Shown here: in pieces, positions 5,935 to 7,795 of the stretch | Position numbering within the stretch: the stretch's first letter is position 1 | Layout of the letters: each line of letters begins with the position of its first letter | Assembly (NCBI GenBank): GCA_013695405.1 | Contig: JACDAO010000495.1 | Location: forward strand, 1 to 7,795 | Direction of reading: 5' to 3' | Length of the DNA: 7,795 bases | Source: Acidobacteriota bacterium | GTDB lineage: Bacteria > Acidobacteriota > Vicinamibacteria > Vicinamibacterales > Vicinamibacteraceae | Position numbers and translations under genes: made by a program | Notes under the pieces: generated by a model | Told to the model about the DNA's origin: nothing | The model's database searches: none | Seen by the model: only the letters and a program-made list of their open reading frames with translations

Positions 5935-7795
5935 GATGCCGCGTCTCCCTCCACAAGACACACGAGGCCGAACGGCTCACCGGCCGGATGGATCACCAGG
6001 GCCCCCTCGTTGCTGCGCGTCAGCCGGACGCTGGCACTGTGCGGGTCCGGCCGCGTGGCATGCAGCAGCCGCGGCAGACCGGCGGTCGCGAGGCCGGGCA
6101 GCGAAATCGGGTCGCAACTACCTGCGAACGACACCACCGTAACCAGGTCGCCGCCCTGGGTACTCGGCTGCCGCAGCAGCAGCGTCCGGTGGTCAGCGGG
6201 CGTGCAGCGCACCGTCGCGGCGCTGCGGGAGGCCGCTGCGAGATGGTCGCGCCGCAGCTGCAACAGCTGCCGTGTCTCCCCGAGCACGTGCGCGTGTGGC
6301 GGCTCGGTGCGTTCGTCCCATCGCAGCACGCTGCGCCGCCAGGTCTGCTCGGCCTGCGGGCTCGGGATGTGCGCCCGTGACTCCTCGACGGCAAACGCGC
6401 TGAACCGACCGAACTCGCGGCGGCGGCCCTCGACGACCTGCACGCCGAGCGCGTCCTCGTGATCGGTGAAGTAGAGGAACGGGCTCGAGGCCGCCCACTC
6501 CTGCCCCATGAACAGCAGCGGCGTCTCTGGCGCGGTGAGCAGCAACGTACTGGCCGCCAGCCAGCTGGCTGGCGAGATCTGATGGTGGAGGCGTTCGCCG
6601 TGGGCACGGTTGCCGATCTGGTCGTGGTTCTGCAGGCAGATCACCGCGCTCTCGAGTAGCGCCGGTGCCAGTGCCGTGCCGCGCGGCCCGCCGAAGTGTC
6701 CGGCGATCTGTCCGCTGAAGATCCAGCCCTCCTGGATCGCCCGCGCGATCTCGTGCTCCGCGCCGCTGAAGTCCGAGAAGTACGCCTCGTCATCACCGGC
6801 CAGGTGCCGCCGCATCGCGTGGTGGAAGTCGTCGGCCCACACCCCGGTCAACCCGGTGCCGCCGTCGGCCGCCGATCGCACCAGCACGCCGAGGTTGCGG
6901 TCGTCCTCGGCAATCAGGTGCACCACGCGATCGGGCACGCAGGCGCGCACCTCTCGGGTGAGTTGCGCAAGCAGGTGCTCGTCGCCGTGGTCGGTCAGCG
7001 CGTGCGTGGCATCGAGCCGGAGGCCATCGAGGTGGAACTCGCGCAGCCACGACAGGGCGTTGTCGCAGATTGTCCGGCGCACCGCCTCGCTGCCCGGACC
7101 GTCGAGATTGATGCCGCGGCCCCATGGCGAGACATGGTGTTCGCTGAAGACATCGGGCACGACGGCGGCCAGATAGGCGCCGTCCGGGCCGAGGTGGTTG
7201 TAGACCACGTCGAGCAGCACCGCGAGCCCGAGTCGGTGGGCGGTGTCGACCAGCACGCGCAGGTCATCGGGGGTACCGTACTGCTCGGACGGCGCGAACA
7301 GCGCCGCCCCGTCGTAGCCCCAGTTGCGCGTACCCGGAAACGCCGCGACGGGCATCAGTTCCACAGCCGTGACGCCCAGATCGACGAGGTCGGCCAGCCG
7401 CCGCGTCGCCGCGGCGAAGGTGCCCTCCGGCGTGAAGGTGCCGACGTGCAGTTCGTAGCAGACCAGCGCTGGACGCGGCATGCCGCGCCAGCCGTGGTCG
7501 GACCAGGCGAAGGCGTCGGGGTCGATCAGCATCGACGGCCCGTGCACGCCGTCGGGCTGCCAGCGGGACCAGGGATCGGGCCACGGTGCGTGGTCGTCGA
7601 CTTGCAGGCGATAGCGCATGCCGGCCCGTGCCTGCGGTGCCCGGCCGACGAAGTCTCGCTGGCCGTCACGCTGCAAGGCGATCGGCGGCAGGTCTTCGAT
7701 CAGCCAGCGGACCTGGCCAGCGGCAGGTGCACAGATGCGGATGGTGGCCCCTTCGCCCGCCTGCAGGTGGGCTCCGTAGGACGGAGCCCCGGGTG
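5931..7795 (-). CDS. treZ: Malto-oligosyltrehalose trehalohydrolase (TreZ), 5' end outside window
   Basis: TreZ is a cytoplasmic GH13 enzyme that hydrolyses the bond next to the terminal trehalose of maltooligosyl-trehalose, releasing free trehalose; it is the second step of the TreY-TreZ route. 620 residues are visible, numbered from the first full codon at 7793. Seen: an N-terminal beta-sandwich segment (about 1-100, with CAPAAGQVRW and the DPWSRWQPDGVHGPS stretch typical of TreZ), then the catalytic barrel. GH13 region I is DVVYNH (195-200), region II GLRLDATH with nucleophile D261, region III LIAEDD with acid/base E296, and region IV QNHDQIGNRAHGERL with H390-D391. The TreZ signature NWGYDGA is at 157-163. 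A C-terminal beta domain ends in EGDAAS before TGA. All catalytic residues are present. The frame is open to the right edge, and the visible start of homology suggests that only a handful of residues are missing. The TTG at 7676 is internal and not the start. The stop overlaps the treY start. Confidence 0.97.
   Translation of the reverse strand, partial: PGAPSYGAHLQAGEGATIRICAPAAGQVRWLIEDLPPIALQRDGQRDFVGRAPQARAGMRYRLQVDDHAPWPDPWSRWQPDGVHGPSMLIDPDAFAWSDHGWRGMPRPALVCYELHVGTFTPEGTFAAATRRLADLVDLGVTAVELMPVAAFPGTRNWGYDGAALFAPSEQYGTPDDLRVLVDTAHRLGLAVLLDVVYNHLGPDGAYLAAVVPDVFSEHHVSPWGRGINLDGPGSEAVRRTICDNALSWLREFHLDGLRLDATHALTDHGDEHLLAQLTREVRACVPDRVVHLIAEDDRNLGVLVRSAADGGTGLTGVWADDFHHAMRRHLAGDDEAYFSDFSGAEHEIARAIQEGWIFSGQIAGHFGGPRGTALAPALLESAVICLQNHDQIGNRAHGERLHHQISPASWLAASTLLLTAPETPLLFMGQEWAASSPFLYFTDHEDALGVQVVEGRRREFGRFSAFAVEESRAHIPSPQAEQTWRRSVLRWDERTEPPHAHVLGETRQLLQLRRDHLAAASRSAATVRCTPADHRTLLLRQPSTQGGDLVTVVSFAGSCDPISLPGLATAGLPRLLHATRPDPHSASVRLTRSNEGALVIHPAGEPFGLVCLVEGDAAS
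5945..5952 (-). promoter_or_regulatory. Ribosome binding site of treY, inside the treZ end
   Basis: On the minus strand the stretch GGAGGGAG lies within the last codons of treZ, 10 bases before the ATG at 5934. It matches the anti-Shine-Dalgarno consensus well and supports the ATG at 5934 over the in-frame ATG at 5961, which lies upstream of this motif. With the ATGA stop/start overlap at 5931-5934 it points to coupled translation of TreZ and TreY. Binding is inferred from sequence only. Confidence 0.7.

Noticed and set aside
5932..5961. ATG at 5961 as the treY start
   Set aside because: It would add MSCGGRRGI, which is not like known TreY N-termini. It also overlaps treZ by 31 bases and lies upstream of the purine-rich ribosome site that fits the ATG at 5934.
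4514..5980. 488-codon minus-strand frame overlapping treY
   Set aside because: It is out of frame with treY and extremely Arg/Ala/Gly-rich, while treY in the other frame carries every conserved GH13 motif.
4759..6462. 567-codon plus-strand frame opposite treY and the end of treZ
   Set aside because: It shares codon register with treY and runs across two genuine enzyme genes. The composition is arginine- and valine-rich with no motif, as expected of an antisense shadow in GC-rich DNA. The same holds for the plus-strand frame at 3349-4272.

Overview
This is a GC-rich bacterial window with almost no non-coding DNA. All three supported genes lie on the minus strand and read right to left: treZ (5' end outside the window), treY (complete), and a large sensor histidine kinase (3' end outside the window).

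Right part (5931-7795): treZ, malto-oligosyltrehalose trehalohydrolase, lacking only its first few residues. Middle (3034-5934): treY, malto-oligosyltrehalose synthase, complete at 966 residues. The treZ stop and the treY start share four bases (ATGA), so the two are almost certainly one transcript and translationally coupled. TreY turns the reducing-end glucose pair of a maltodextrin or glycogen chain into a terminal trehalosyl unit, and TreZ cuts it off as free trehalose. Together they form a full cytoplasmic TreY-TreZ route from storage glucan to the osmo- and desiccation protectant trehalose.

Left part (1-2975): after a 58-base gap comes a periplasm-sensing histidine kinase. It has a signal peptide, fourteen propeller blades (two seven-bladed propellers of the Reg_prop type), a Y_Y_Y domain, one membrane span, a HisKA_3 dimerisation and phosphoacceptor domain and a HATPase domain. 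The reading frame is unbroken for 991 codons and leaves the window just past the last ATPase motif. A NarL/FixJ-type response regulator would be expected beyond position 1, but it is not visible.

Organism: high GC, a trehalose operon from glucan, and a double-propeller kinase with a HisKA_3 core are a combination typical of Acidobacteriota (for example Vicinamibacteria-like lineages). Some high-GC Gammaproteobacteria such as Xanthomonadaceae also fit. This is inference from gene content only.

I found no RNA genes, mobile elements, CRISPR arrays or convincing terminators. Each family here is known. The open question is whether the kinase is functionally tied to the trehalose genes, or to outside glucans, or is merely a neighbour.
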